This document shows positions 23,493-36,975 of a DNA stretch of 64,000 nucleotides, piece by piece (within the stretch, counting starts at the first letter, position 1; each line of letters begins with the position of its first letter). The notes beneath the pieces are model-generated. The model was not told where the DNA came from and ran no database searches. It worked only from the letters and a program-made list of their open reading frames with translations. The DNA is from Theristus sp. LFF4_11. Taxonomy: Eukaryota > Nematoda > Chromadorea > Monhysterida > Xyalidae. The DNA lies in assembly GCA_030248135.1 (NCBI GenBank), contig JASANC010005614.1, forward strand, positions 1 to 64,000. Reading direction: 5' to 3'. Position numbers and translations under genes: made by a program.

Positions 23493-26400
23493 ATGCCAAG
23501 TTTTTGTGGAAAAGTGGTGCTTATAACAGGTGAGGGGGCGGTAAATCTGCTTCGTTTCATATGTATTTGTGTGAGTGTCGACCGTGAACGCAGGTGCCTC
23601 GAGCGGCATTGGAGCGGCGACGGCGCGTCATTTTGCTGGCCTCAATTGCGCCGGACTGGTTCTCACCGGAAGAAACGAGCAAAATCTGCAACGCACAAAA
23701 ACTGAATGTGTTACAAAGGAAGGACTCGGTGTAGACAAGGTCAAGGCCCGTTTAGCCGTCCGTATTTGCATCCGGCACGTCACGTCACGTCAAACCTCGT
23801 TTATGCTGCAAAAAAGAGCAATCCGGCACGTCACGGCACGTCACGTCTTGTTTTAGAACTCGCGCTCGTTCATGCCCCTGTGCGGCGACGTACGTCGACG
23901 TTCAGACAGATACGGACGCATAAACGATGACGTGACGTGCCGTGACGTGCCGGATGGTTTTAGAACACGCGCTCGTTTATGCTCCTGTACGGCGACGTGC
24001 GTCGACGTTCAGACAGATACGGACGCATAAACGATGACGTGACGTGCCGTGACGTGCCGGATGGTTTTAGGTTCTCCCCTAAAAAGCCGTGCGTCAAAGT
24101 TCCATTTTTTCAATTTTGTTTACTTTTGTTGTTCTTCATTGTGAGCACATGCTCACTCACTATCGTCCTGAAATGAGACATTTTTTTCTGATTATTTTCT
24201 GTATTCTCAAACAAAAATGTCAGCAGTTTAGCTTTTATTCCCTGGCTATTCACAACAAAATAACAGAGCCTAAAGGGCTGGATGCAAATTTGTGAGTGAC
24301 TTTGTTTTGAAATCATAGCAATCCACAGAACACCAAAGAATATGTCGAGCGGCAAAAAAATGCGAAAATTTCATCTGCACATTCTGAGAGTCGAACCCTG
24401 AACGAACCACTGCGCCATGATGTCATGGTAGCTGCTGGCTGTATAGTCCGTGTTATTGCTGCAAAGCAATTGTGCAGCCGCAGCAAACCATTTGTGCACG
24501 CGCACTGTTGAAAAACACAATGTGTTTTCGCCTGTTCTTCTGCTCTGCATTCAATGAACTGCTCAAAAGATTTGAGCGAAAGACGAAATTTCAAAAGACT
24601 TGAATCTGTGGGTTGTTTCGAATTTGAGTTGCAATCTCCATTCTCCAGTTAAAATTGGTTGTTGTCGCATATATTCAATTTCAATTTGGCACACAACTTG
24701 ATTGAATTTTGCTCGCTGACGTACGGCTTTTCAGGGCAGAACCTAAAATACAACGTCACGTCACGGCACGTCACGTCATCGTTTATGCGTCTGTATCTGT
24801 CTGCACGTCGACGCACGTCGCCGTACGGACGCATAAACGAGCAAAAATTCTGAAACCATCCGGCACGTCACGGCACGTCACTTCACGGCACGTCATCGTT
24901 TATGCGTCCGTATCTGTCTGCACGTCGACGCACGTCGCCGTACGGACGCATAAACGAGCAAAAATTTTAAAACCATGCGGCACGTCACTTCATCTCACGT
25001 CATCGTTTATGCGTCCGTGTCTGTCTGTACGGCGACGTGCGTCAACGTCCGGACGGCTAAACGGGCCTTTAGGAGTGTTGGGGTGGGACTGACACTGTTT
25101 TATGGGTTTCATTGGTTCATGTTTGCCGTAAAGGTCGTCACCGTGGTGGCTGATGTCACCGATGAAGCTGACCGATGCAAAGTGTTGCACGCTGTCAACA
25201 GCAACTATGGCCGTTTGGATGTCTTGGTGGGCGTGTATGCTTGCTTACTGTGCCTTCAAAGCTGTCAGCACTCAGCAACCTTGCTCGCAGCTCATTTTGT
25301 TGATTTGTTCTATCGTTGGAGGCTATTGAACTGTGCTGCTACTTTGGTGAATTTTTTTCAATGAGTCCCCCAAAACAATATTGCAGATCAACAATGCGGG
25401 TATCGCGCCAAGACAGTGCTCTGCGCAGTGTGGCTCTTTGGAGGTTTGACGGATTTTTTGTGCAAAACGTTTGAATCAGCAAGTTTCTCTTGATGACGAC
25501 TTGACCGAACAGACGTATTTGAAATGTGGAAACACAAAGTGTTGTGAACATTGTTTCAGGTTTTTGACGCAATTTTTGATACCAACGTTCGATCGGTTGT
25601 GGCGATGACTCAGCTGATGCTGCCGCTGCTGAAAACGTCCAACGGCTCGATTGTCACCGTGAGCAGTTTTGCTGGGCTGCGTCCGGTGAGCAGAAGTGTG
25701 GTGAACGGCTGTACAGGTTTGACATTTCAGTTGTTCAGCATTTTACAAACGGCACGCTGTTTACAGGCGCACTGTGTGACATTTTATTCGATGTCGAAAT
25801 CGGCAATTGATCAGTTGCAAAATGTCTTGCAATGGAGCTGGCCAGTGATGGCGTCCGCGTGAATGCTGTCAAGTTTGTGCTTGCGCAAAAGGGACTGTCT
25901 TTTTGGACAAAAGATGCACAACTTTTTGCAGTTTGTTTCAAATTGGTATTGTCTTTTCTTTTAGTTCTTCGATTCAATGTTTCAGCAGACGTCGAAAGAA
26001 AATCAGTTTCATGCTTGATGCGGCAATCGAAAATGGAACTTGTGACTCAACCGTGTTTCAGGGCCACGGGTCACCACCAATTTTGAATTCCCGCGTCAAG
26101 CATGAAATTGTTCACATCTCTATGCGCACATTGAGTCGCAGAATTTGAATAAAAGATAAGAAATAGTTTAGTGCGTTTTCAGTTTCAATATAAATAAAAC
26201 TGAACTGAAGTTTTATGTCGTGAATTGACCAGGCAGGCCAGGCAGCCACCTTTTGGTTGTAATTTTTTAGCCCTGCCGTTGTCAAGACGCCGATCTTTGA
26301 AAGGGGCGGATTAACGAAAGAAGCGGTCGCGGAGGTGAACCGATTGATTTCAGCAGAATTTTTGCTCAAATTTATGCTTCTGAAAAGTGACAACTATGAC

Positions 26401-26565
26401 TTTCAGTTTTGGTCTCGTATGGAGCAAGTGCATCCGTTGGGGAGAGTTGGTGAACCAGAGGAAGTTGCGAAAGCGATTGCTTTCCTGGCGTCTGATGATG
26501 CCAGTTTCACGACCGGTGAGACGTTGCTCATCGATGGGGGACGTGCGTGTGCGGTGCCCATTTAG
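23493..26565 (+). pseudogene. FabG-like short-chain dehydrogenase/reductase, copy A (one frameshift)
   Basis: A classical SDR that would use NAD(P)(H) on a carbonyl or alcohol substrate (substrate unknown). Eight exons: 23493-23529, 23594-23739, 25134-25226, 25387-25443, 25560-25685, 25767-25872, 26271-26333, 26407-26565. Motifs in order: [10 protein letters not shown] cofactor loop, DVTDEAD, INNAGI (NNAG), TVSSFAGLRP catalytic Ser, YSMSK catalytic Tyr/Lys, VNAVNPA, and the family C-terminus [20 protein letters not shown] ... IDGGR. Compared with copies B and C, exon 6 lacks one base after the YxxxK helix (gatcagttgcaaaatgtctt is 20 nt, against 21 nt elsewhere), so the frame is lost before VNAV. 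This is either a pseudogene or a sequencing error. Intron 2 carries a 1.3-kb transposon. Confidence 0.8.
23743..25069. mobile_element. Foldback-type transposon in SDR-A intron 2
   Basis: The terminal inverted repeats are aaggcccgtttagccgtccg (23743) and its complement ending at 25069. Inside, both sides carry arrays of palindromic cacgtcacgtc and cgtttatgcgtccgt/acggacgcataaacg blocks (23770-24065 and 24745-25060) around a unique core of about 650 bp. There is no transposase. The core contains a tRNA-like B box (gggttcgactc, minus strand, about 24390). Confidence 0.75.
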
Positions 26566-26605
26566 AAATCCAGTTTCTATTTTGTATGTTGTTTTTTGCT
26601 TATTC

Positions 26606-28389
26606 TACTATGACCTATTTTTTGAACGTGTCCCACTGAAATGACGTCATGTGCCGGGTAGGGATGGATCCGGCAAATTTGCCGGAATCCGGGCCGGATC
26701 CGGCAAAAGCCCATTCCGGCCGGGCCGGATCCGGCAAAAATTGCCGGAATCCGGACCGGAATGGCCTTTTTATGTCTAAAAAACATCTACGCACATTTCG
26801 TCGCTTCTTCGTCACATTTTCAGCATAAAACAGCACAGACACAGAAACAAAGTCAGCAAGACACAGCACGTGAACCAACCAAAAATTACAACAACAACAA
26901 TTGACAAAATTCACATCGCATAGGGATAATCAAGTGCTGGCAACACTCCATTCAGAAACATGACCTTTTCGGCGTTCTGAGTTGACAGACGAGATCGGCT
27001 GTACACAAACACCTGCCTGGCTTCAGAGAACATTCGTTCGCTTGCCACGCTTGTTGGTAGCGGTGCCAGGTATCTGCGCGCGATTGTCGATAGTTTGGGG
27101 TATTTAGACGAGTTCAGCCGCCAAAAGTCTAGCATTAGATCACTTTTGTCCGGTTCGTCGATAAAATCATCCGACTCGTACATATTTCGCCGCGCAGTTC
27201 GTCTTCAAGACTGGATTCGCCTGACGGGTTGCGCGGTCGCTCAGCGTGAAACTCGATGCCTCCGTAGAGGCCAGTCGATTTCTTTTTTGGTTCGGGCTCG
27301 CGTTCACTTTCGTCATCGTCGTTGTTCGCGATCTCGGATGTATCGTCGCAGTTTGTGGGCGTCTCCGGTCGTTTCAAGATTTTATTTGCAATGTGAAGTC
27401 GTTCACAACGAATCGCGCCTTCATTTTCGAAGACGACTGCAGTATTCTTGAATCGCGGATCAACGTACGTGGCCATGATGTTGGATTCGTTGTGGAAAAG
27501 CGCACGGAAGCGTGTGTCGATGCTGGTCAGCAGCGTTTTTTTTCGTCGTACCAATGCCACTCGCATCGAATTGTTCGATGCGCTGCTTCAGTGCGCAAAC
27601 GGCGGGCAACACCATTGAAATGGATTCGTCGTCTCGTGGATTTGTCGTTGGGGGGGGGGGGGTTATCGGGTTTTAGGGGATCACGGCACCTCCGCACACC
27701 CACGGTAACACACGTCGTTAGAATCGCTGGTGTTCTGGCCTTCTGGGGATCACAAAAAAGCAACTGTTTGACAGCTAACTTAATATGACCAACGAAGATG
27801 GCTGATTTCAAAAAAAAAACTGCTATTGTTCATCAACAACGTCGGCCAAAAGCTGGCAGCCACGTTTTTTAAAGTGGACGATGCTGCACATAAGTTTACC
27901 ACTCAAGACAAAAGCAGTGAACCATTTACCATTGAACAGAACACTAAACTAAAGAAACGCTCACTGACACATGTCAAATGCACAACAACAAAACCAACAA
28001 AGCACCGAAACAACTTTGTCAAACCATTGAACAGCTCTGAAACGGAGGAATCAACTGGTTAATTCGCGGGTCTCGGCCATTCCGGCCGGATCCGGCCGGA
28101 TCCGGCAAAATTGCGCCGGAATCCGGACCGGATCCGGATCCCATTTTAGGCGCCGGAATCCGGAATCCGGACCGGAACCGGCTCCATCCCTATGTGCCGC
28201 CAAACATGCGCTTGCCGTTCACAGTAAACCAGACTTTCCGTTTAGCCGGTTTCTTCCCGCAAACAAATAGTGAATGTCGAATCAGTCACATCAAACTGTC
28301 ATTTTAGTGCCTGTACTTTGACAAACGGGCGTTTTTAAAGCAAACGACGTCATTTTAGTCCGGGCACGTTTGAATAAGTCCACAATACC
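26606..28389. mobile_element. MITE, ACGTGTCC family (copy 2), split by a hAT element
   Basis: The left part (26606-26655) and right part (28193-28389) together match the 17553 copy base for base over most of the length. They are separated by the hAT element. The order of events is therefore readable: MITE first, hAT second. Confidence 0.8.
26656..28192 (-). mobile_element. hAT transposon, internally deleted
   Basis: The ends tagggatgga... and ...tccatcccta are inverted, with subterminal ccggatccgg-rich repeats on both sides. A flanking tgtgccg repeat (about 8 bp) is the hAT-type target duplication. On the minus strand, 27566-27135 and 27183-26911 encode transposase C-terminal pieces. These include a YVDPRFKN segment and the hAT dimerisation domain (LPTSVASERMFSEA, then SRSRLSTQNAEKVMFLN). 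The two pieces are in different frames, and the N-terminal BED finger and most of the catalytic core are not recognisable, so it is non-autonomous. Confidence 0.85.
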
Positions 28390-28845
28390 ACAGTCGTGAT
28401 TGGGTGCTTTGCTGATTTGTTGGTAATCGACCTTTCTGATAATGTTTTTGGGTTAGAATTAGATTTTGATGTTTGGCATCTTGCCAAATCGTGCAAATCG
28501 TTCTATTGAATAAAACGATGCTGTCAAAAACAGGTTATGTTGTGTGCTGGCGAAAACTGGTTTTTTCATGTGCAACACATGCTTTTGCTGTATTTTTGAT
28601 TTTTTGTGTGGTAGTTGTGTTTTTGTTTTTCTTGAATGAAACCGTTTTTGTCCATGCTGTGTACTTTTTTAATAATAAGTAAATGGATTGAACTGATAGC
28701 ATATGACATATAGAGAAGAACTAACAGCTAATAATCAGCTGTTATCTTTAAAAAAAAGGAAGGTCTTTTCTTTTCTGTTCCAGAACAATAGTGATATTAC
28801 TAAAATTTTAAAAAAAATTAATAAACCACGATAAAGGAACTAAAA
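28390..28845. other. SDR-B upstream region
   Basis: AT-rich intergenic spacer. No TATA-type element can be singled out. The start context before the SDR-B ATG is aactaaaaatg. Confidence 0.4.
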
Positions 28846-30470
<1,625 letters not shown>

Positions 30471-30875
30471 TCGAAAATCCTGTCAGAAATTGATTTAGGA
30501 TGTTGTTCCGGAAAAAGAAAAATGCGAAACCAAAAGCAGATAACATAAATACATGTACATGAAGTTCATCCTTTCGCTGTCATAAAACTGGCTGTTTCAA
30601 ATAAACGATCATTTTAGACATACGTTATTGGCATAACTGATTGACGCATGTATAAAATTTGGTAATGTTTGTCGCTCGGTAGACTTGGTGATAAAAAAAT
30701 TTCAAAACGGTTCGCCAAACCAAAAGAAAGTTCTTATCGTCAATAAATTGAAAGCCATTACAACCATTGTCATTTTGCTTTATTTACAGTGTAACACTGA
30801 AAATATTTTGAAAAAAATTGAAGCTTTTGTCTAGTGAAGAAAATCGAGAGAAACCACGACAAAGCCAACTTGAAA
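30471..30875. other. Spacer between SDR-B and SDR-C
   Basis: AT-rich. aataaacg near 30600 and aataaa near 30742 are possible poly(A) signals for SDR-B. No gene was seen. Confidence 0.4.
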
Positions 30876-33229
30876 ATGCCGAAATTGGATGGAAAGATGG
30901 TTCTCATAACAGGTTGTGATTCCTTTTTTCAGGCGGCCAGAAGCAATAAGATCGGGCGATAATTTCAGACAATCAAAACGTCATAGAAAGTTGAAAAAAA
31001 TAAAAATCCGTTTTTAGCATCCAAAGAATTCAGAATTCCAACTAAATTGAAGGTCCACGAAGATTTGCAGGTGCTTCGAGCGGCATCGGGGCAGCAACGG
31101 CGTGTCATTTCGCTGGTCTGAATTGCGCCGGGCTGCTTTTGACCGGACGAAACGCTGAGAATTTGCAACGCACAAAAACGCAGTGCATCGCAAAAGGAAT
31201 CGCTGTAGAGAAGGTTTGATTTGGAATTATAGCTTTTTAATTAAAATTCTTGCTGGACGACGGAGACCTAATTTGTTGGAACAAACCTAAAAATCTGTCC
31301 GATACAAAAGGTTGTCACCGTAGTTGCCGATGTCACCAACGAAATTGATTGTCAGAAAATTTTGAATGCCACTATGAAGAATTTCGGTCGTCTTGATGTC
31401 CTGGTATGAGATCGAGATTATATTGTTTTCATCTCAAGTTGCAGAGTTTTTGCACGGTTTTCCTCATGATGTTTTTATTTTTTACTTGTTTTTTCTGCAT
31501 ATATAGGTCAATAATGCTGGTATCGGACGACGTTACTGCTCGATTCAGACTGGGACACTGGAAGTAAGCAAGAATGTGAACCATGCTGACTCAAAAAAAG
31601 AATGCAGATTCGAATGCAGATGTTCATGCAGAATGCAGGTGTAGATGCAGCAATCGATGCACATGCAATGTTCATGAGCAACAAATGGAGCAAAGTAATA
31701 TGTCCAGGTTGACCGCACAGCTGTTTTTTTTTGTTTCTGAAATTTTTTGAGCATCTGCATCGATATATGCACGAATATTTGCATCAGAATCTGCATCTAC
31801 ATCTGCATTTTTTCTGCGTGCTGGTTGAACAGATATGTAATTTCAATTTGAACAGATTTTTGACCAAATTTTCGGCACAAACGTGCGCGCGGTGGTGGCA
31901 GTGACTCAGTTGTTGTTGCCGTTATTAAAGCAAACAAAAGGCTCCATTGTGAATGTCAGCAGCATTGCAGGACTGCGACCGGTCAGCAACAAAAATCACT
32001 GATTTTTTTTTAGACACCTCCGTTCAATTTTATCAATAACATAATTTCAGAAGCTTGAAGACTTTTATACACAAGTGCAAATTTCACCATTATCACACTT
32101 TCGTTCACCATTACCAGATGGCAAGACTAACTTTTTACGCCATGTCCAAATCTGCGATTGACCAGTTCACCAAGTGTCTTGCGATGGAGCTCGCTGCCGA
32201 TGGTGTGCGCGTGAATGCGGTCAAGTTCGTTCGGTTTTACTTTTTTGTGAATTATCCTGAATCAGTTGCATATTTTTGCAACAAGAAACTACTGCAGCCC
32301 CGGTATCATCAAAACACCGATGTTCGATTCGGAAGAAGTCACGAAAGACGAACTAGCTCAGGTGCAAATACATATATGCACAGAGTGGCTAAATAAGTAC
32401 AATCGGCAACACGGCTCGTTTTCGAGTTTTCGGCAAAATTTGGAACACAATTCAAAAATGTTTGCCGTTGTTTGTGTTAAAATTTTAATTGAAAACGTCT
32501 AATAAGCACACGGTTACAGCAACGTTTTGAACTTCAAGGTTGCAAATCGTCCGTCACAAATGCACGCGCTGACAATTATTGTCCATTTGCGAGTTTTTGC
32601 ACTTGGTGCTGCCCTTTTCGATTCCCTGAAACTGTATTAGATGCAGTTTATCTTTTTTCGGTTTGCTCTTTGATATAAAAATGGGTTCACTGAAGAACAA
32701 TCGCCAACTTGGTGTGAAAATTGGCGTGTCGGCAAAACTGAACTTAAGTTTTCACATCTTCTTTTACACTTGGAACAACTCTACTCTTTCACAGATCTCA
32801 GAACGGTCGGTTACGGTCCTCTGGGTCAGCGTTAGACCAAGAAACAAGCACAACAACCAAGAAACAAGAGTGAATCAAAAATGTTGCTGTATCTAATTTT
32901 AGAAAAAGTTTTAAATGATATTTTAATGATATTTTTTAACAGTGGCAAGCACTTTCAAGCAGTATTCAAAATTTAGACCTAAATCTTGGACCAACACTCG
33001 AGAACAAGCCGTTGGCGTTTGTATATCAAGCAAAATACTTAAATTTGTTTCGAATTCCAATTGTTTTCAGTTTTGGGCTCGTATGGAGCAAGTGCATCCG
33101 TTGGGGAGAGTTGGTGAACCAGAGGAAGTTGCGAAAGCGATTGCTTTCCTGGCGTCTGATGATGCCAGCTTCACGACCGGTGAGACGTTGCTCATCGATG
33201 GGGGACGTGCGTGTGTGGTGCCCGTTTAG
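30876..33229 (+). CDS. FabG-like short-chain dehydrogenase/reductase, copy C (intact)
   Basis: Exons 30876-30912, 31071-31213, 31311-31403, 31507-31563, 31856-31981, 32118-32224, 32298-32361, 33071-33229 splice in phase with GT-AG introns. All SDR landmarks are canonical: [78 protein letters not shown] and IDGGR. It is the only copy of the three with every motif intact and the best functional candidate. Its last exon is nearly identical to that of copy A, and its second exon to that of copy B. Confidence 0.88.
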
Positions 33230-33528
33230 AAATCCAGTTTGTTTTGTTTTGTTTTGTTTTTCAAATTCGGTTTATTAAACAATCTTTATGTGCCTTTTAA
33301 TATTTGATTCGTACGTCTGGGTCTGTTTATTGGAACAATGTCGTCGGTCGGTACATAAGAACTGTCGTTGAATTAAAGAATTAATTCTAGTTTGAAACTG
33401 AAAAATCAAAGAACATACCAGAAAAAAAAACGAAAATAGTTTCTTTGCGTTGCTGAATGTCATTTCTGGAAAAAGCACGATAGCTGACGCAAGCTCTTGT
33501 CTTGGAAACGACTGTGTTGATTTTCTTC
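33230..33528. other. Convergent 3' spacer between SDR-C and glutamine synthetase
   Basis: On the minus strand ccaataaacag near 33326 could be the glutamine synthetase poly(A) signal. A ttttg run at 33240-33260 follows the SDR-C stop. Confidence 0.4.
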
Positions 33529-34787
33529 TCACAACAAGCATGTTTCCACTAGCACTCGGCAGACGTCGTACGGGTCGCAGTCAGCGGTTGGTCGCCGATC
33601 TTCCAAATAACCCTGTGTATAAAAAACAAAAACGATTTACAAAATCGAGAAAAATAAGATACTCGTTTATAATTTATTTGAATTACAAAAACGTTAAAAA
33701 ATGAAGACAAGAGCGTTCGCCGCCAACCCTGTTCGCGTGGTGCACATCAATCGGGATGCGCAGTGCAGTGACGCGGTCTTCGATGCCCGCAGAGCAATCG
33801 TCCGCATTCTTGGCCGCACCGTAGTCGCCTGTTAATCGACGCGCGTTGTCCTGTGTAACGAATTGTTTTTGGTAAATGAAGAGTTTGTTTTGTGTATAGA
33901 AAACTAAAAAGACTCCTGCCTTGCCGCCGTTCAAATCGTACACTTGCATATGCGCCGCGTGAGTCGCTTGGAGTTTGGCGATCGCTTGCTTGATTGCACT
34001 GAAAACGTTCTGTTCAGGAAAACAACGAAAGCACCATGAGACTGTCAAAATTTTCAACAAAGCCATTTTTTGTTCAACAAAACATACACAATTCCATTTT
34101 CTTGACGCATTGATGCAGAGCTGAAATTCAAGTGGCCACCGTTGCCGCTCCATTTGCCTGCGATCGGCTTCGGATCGAACGTCACTGCAACACCGAAATC
34201 CTCAGCCACGCGAACGAGAATGAACCTGAATTCATGGCTCCAGTCGATAATAAACCGACCACATATAACCATCAGCATAATGCTGCACCTGGCAATCCAG
34301 ATTTCATCAGCTGCCACAATTCCGGGCGTTGGTCCAGTCTGGTATTCCCACTGGCCGGGCATGGCCTCACCATTGAGCCCAAAAATGTTCAGTCCGGCAT
34401 AGAGAGCAGCGCGACAGTGCGCGTCGACGACGTCACGCCCTGCCGTGCGCTCGGCACCGACGCCGCAGTACGCAGCGTCGGCTGCTTGCGGGCCTGGGTA
34501 GCCACGTTTGGGCCAGCCTGCAACGTTTCAACCAGAAAATAATCGGAAACATAATGTTCCAATAATCACATATAAACTGGCATGAAATTTCTTTTTTTAA
34601 CGTGATCTCAGGCAAACAACAATTAATTAGTCAATACTACAAATCATGCAATAGTTCACAATACACCGACCAAGCGGCACATTGTTTTCAACGTCCAGCA
34701 AAACGTATTCTTGTTCGAAACCGAACCAAGGCTCTTCTTTTCGTGCTCGTTCTAGCGCTGCCGCACAAGCGTGACGTCTGTTGCTTT
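33529..34787 (-). CDS. Glutamine synthetase (eukaryotic type II), 5' incomplete
   Basis: Would catalyse ATP-dependent amidation of glutamate to glutamine. Minus-strand exons in phase: 34787-34671 ([14 protein letters not shown]), 34517-34289 ([33 protein letters not shown]), 34225-34088 ([26 protein letters not shown]), 33998-33920, 33850-33728 ([18 protein letters not shown]), 33612-33529 ([17 protein letters not shown], then a stop). Metal- and ammonium-site glutamates, the His of GHLNF and the phosphate-binding arginines are present. The flap segment that normally reads HET after RLTG is [10 protein letters not shown], without Glu. The intron after 33920 has a GC donor and is 69 nt. N-terminal beta-grasp exons were not found between 34790 and 36400, so the gene is 5' truncated or has distant exons. 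It is convergent with SDR-C. Confidence 0.88.
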
Positions 34788-34812
34788 CTGAAAAGTTGAA
34801 AAAAAAAATTTA

Positions 34813-34880
34813 CAGGGTGATCCAAAAAAACGTACACGATAAGAAGTTGCTCTAGCTCGACAACGGGTGATGGTTTGGGC
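34813..34880. mobile_element. Single end of a mariner-like MITE
   Basis: The sequence acagggtgatccaaaaaaac resembles the end of the complete element at 42327-42468 (acagggtgtcccaaaaaac). No matching second end is visible nearby. Confidence 0.4.
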
Positions 34881-35201
34881 TGAAATAAAAAAAAACAGAA
34901 GTTATTTCTGATATGTGGTTAAAATTTTAAATTTTTTTGAGCGTATACGTACATCATGTGTATGCCAATGAAGTTGTCTGTTGTAATTCAAAATAATTTT
35001 ATGCACTCGTACAAACCAGACAATCAGAAAAGTGAGCAATCAGTAAACTAGGTGGTCCGTAATTTAGGAAAAGAAGGTACATAAGCCCGAAAATCAGTAC
35101 AAAAAAACATGCACAACGATGAGTTTTTCGCCAAAAGTAACTGATATCTTTGAAGAATAGCAACAATCAATAAAATGATCCATCAGAGTGGTGCTGTGCT
35201 G

Positions 35202-35894
35202 CTACTGTGGCACGCAGATCACTCTGGCCGAGCCATCATCATAAGCCTCGCAGGTGCACTTGCTTGGGTGACACGTCCATGGGCCGTTCGTGCATCGCTG
35301 CATGCACAGCGCGTGGCCACCTGCAATGCAATTCACCACTCACAAATAAGACCAACATTTTGTGCCTGGCGCTTCTTTTTTAAAACGCACGCGCACGCGG
35401 CATCGGCATGCTCATGCTCATGATCCACTAGCGCGCGTGCACACGCTCCGGCCTCAACAAAAACTTGTTAAAAAACGCAATTGTTCTGCAATCTTCCTTT
35501 CTGAAAAGGCTTGGCTTAGGTTAGGATTAGGTTAGGATCATGTTAGGCTTAGGATTATGCTTTAGGATTAGGATTAGAATTGGGTCCGTTTAAACAATGT
35601 CCGACAACGAGCGTGTCGGTTTTTTGGAAAAGAAGGGCTCCCCATTTTCATTTTGTGTGACTGACTGAATCAAACGCGCACCATGAAAACTAGTTTTTAA
35701 AAGCAACCAACGAGCTTTTAGAACGCCGGGTCGATGTGAACAAGTGCATTCGCGGTAGTCCCAGTTGTGCAGGCCAGGCGGGCAGTCATCGGTGTACTTG
35801 ACGCACTCGGGGTCCATCTCTTGACTGTGACAGTGCTCACGACACCGCTCGCAGGGGTCAATTGTTTCGGTGCATTCCTCATTGCGGTGGCTGT
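35202..35894 (-). CDS. Small cysteine-rich protein, probably secreted (5' incomplete)
   Basis: Two minus-strand exons splice in phase 1: 35894-35742 (after ttgtttcag, ending gcactt|gttcac) and 35320-35202 (after attgcag, ending VICVPQ and a stop). Together they encode about 90 residues with 14 cysteines, including CERCREHC, DDCPPGLHNWDYRECTC and CHPSKCTC. Spacing suggests a compact disulphide-bonded domain. I do not recognise the family, and a signal-peptide exon upstream was not found. The 420-nt intron contains degenerate telomere-like ttaggatta repeats (35507-35580). Function unknown. Confidence 0.55.
35507..35580 (+). repeat. Degenerate telomere-like repeat block
   Basis: About ten imperfect units of ttagg/ttaggc/ttagga follow each other inside the intron of the Cys-rich gene. 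It is too short and impure to be a telomere. It may be an interstitial telomeric repeat or simple sequence. Confidence 0.5.
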
Positions 35895-35899
35895 CTGAA

Positions 35900-36970
35900 A
35901 CAATCCGCTTGCCAGTTTGCAAGCAAGATTCGGAATGCAAGCAAGCAATGCTTCGAAGTAACCTTGGAAGAGTCACTGATCAAAGATCGTCACAAGAAAA
36001 CAGAAAAATGGAACATTATCAAAAAATGCGTGAGACGTGTAAAAAATGTAGAACATGGATTTATGGACTGTTTTTATGCCTCTTCTGTGGCACACAACAG
36101 CTGATTGCCTATAATTTTGAGTTCAACTGTAGTCGCTCACCACGTTTAAATCGAAATGGACTCCGCCCATCAGTCAAAACAAAGAATCCACACACGACTA
36201 CCAAAAGTTTCGAATTCATCTCGACTGCGAAGTATGTATAAACTTCAGAAAAATAGAAATCTGAAATAATAGCCGTCTCACGTATTGTTTACACGACGAT
36301 GCTCCCGCACGTGATACTTCACGCTTTGCAAAACGTCATTGAACGCGACTGTTTTACGCTGCAAAAACTGTGACTTCCTTTGGTTTCAAAACCATAAATT
36401 GAAGAAATTATTGGCGACATGATACGCTGTGTGATGCCACTCAAATTAACTTTCTTTCGCCGCAGCAGTCATGATTTGTGTGTCACCAAGCTGCATTGTC
36501 GAGTTCTAGTTTTCTATGAACGCGATTTGCATTTCCAATTTTGCAAAAAGTACCGGGCGCTCCCAAAAATTGCAAATGAAGCGCGACCTTGGTCTGCACA
36601 TTTGTTATTTATGCATGCCGACCTCTGATTGCTGGCAAACTGTGTTCGAGTTTACATGCAACATTTAAAATTGAGAAAAACTGATTGCACTGTGTGGTAA
36701 GAAAAATGTTGAACGAGAAGAACGTCAATAAATAAATATATCACAGCAATGTCAAAAAAGACTTATTGTTTTTTCCGATCGGGCATCTAAATTTTTTTAT
36801 TCTTCCGATTCCCCTAATCCCACACTGTTTTATCTCAGTGGAAAATATTCAGCTAATCCTGCTTCAAACAACCTCTTTGTGATAAAAGAAAACCATACAA
36901 AGGAGGCGGAGTAACGTTGAATGGAATTGTGGAAAAGCCGCACAGTTGAAAACTGAACGTGCTGTTTCAC
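35900..36970. other. Intergenic, no supported gene
   Basis: The fragment cagctgattgcctataattt at 36098 matches the end of the family-2 palindromic MITE. Otherwise this is AT-rich without exon signal. Confidence 0.4.
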
Positions 36971-36975
36971 GCCCA

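Noticed and set aside
24350..24500. A tRNA gene on the minus strand
   Set aside because: A gggttcgactc B box and a tggcgcagtgg A-box-like word are present, but they are too close together and no cloverleaf can be drawn, so it is at best a decayed SINE.
34800..35170. Missing N-terminal exons of glutamine synthetase
   Set aside because: I looked for the beta-grasp motifs on the minus strand here and found only a MITE end and AT-rich DNA.
35507..35580. A telomere or chromosome end
   Set aside because: The ttagg-like units are few, impure and internal to a gene's intron.
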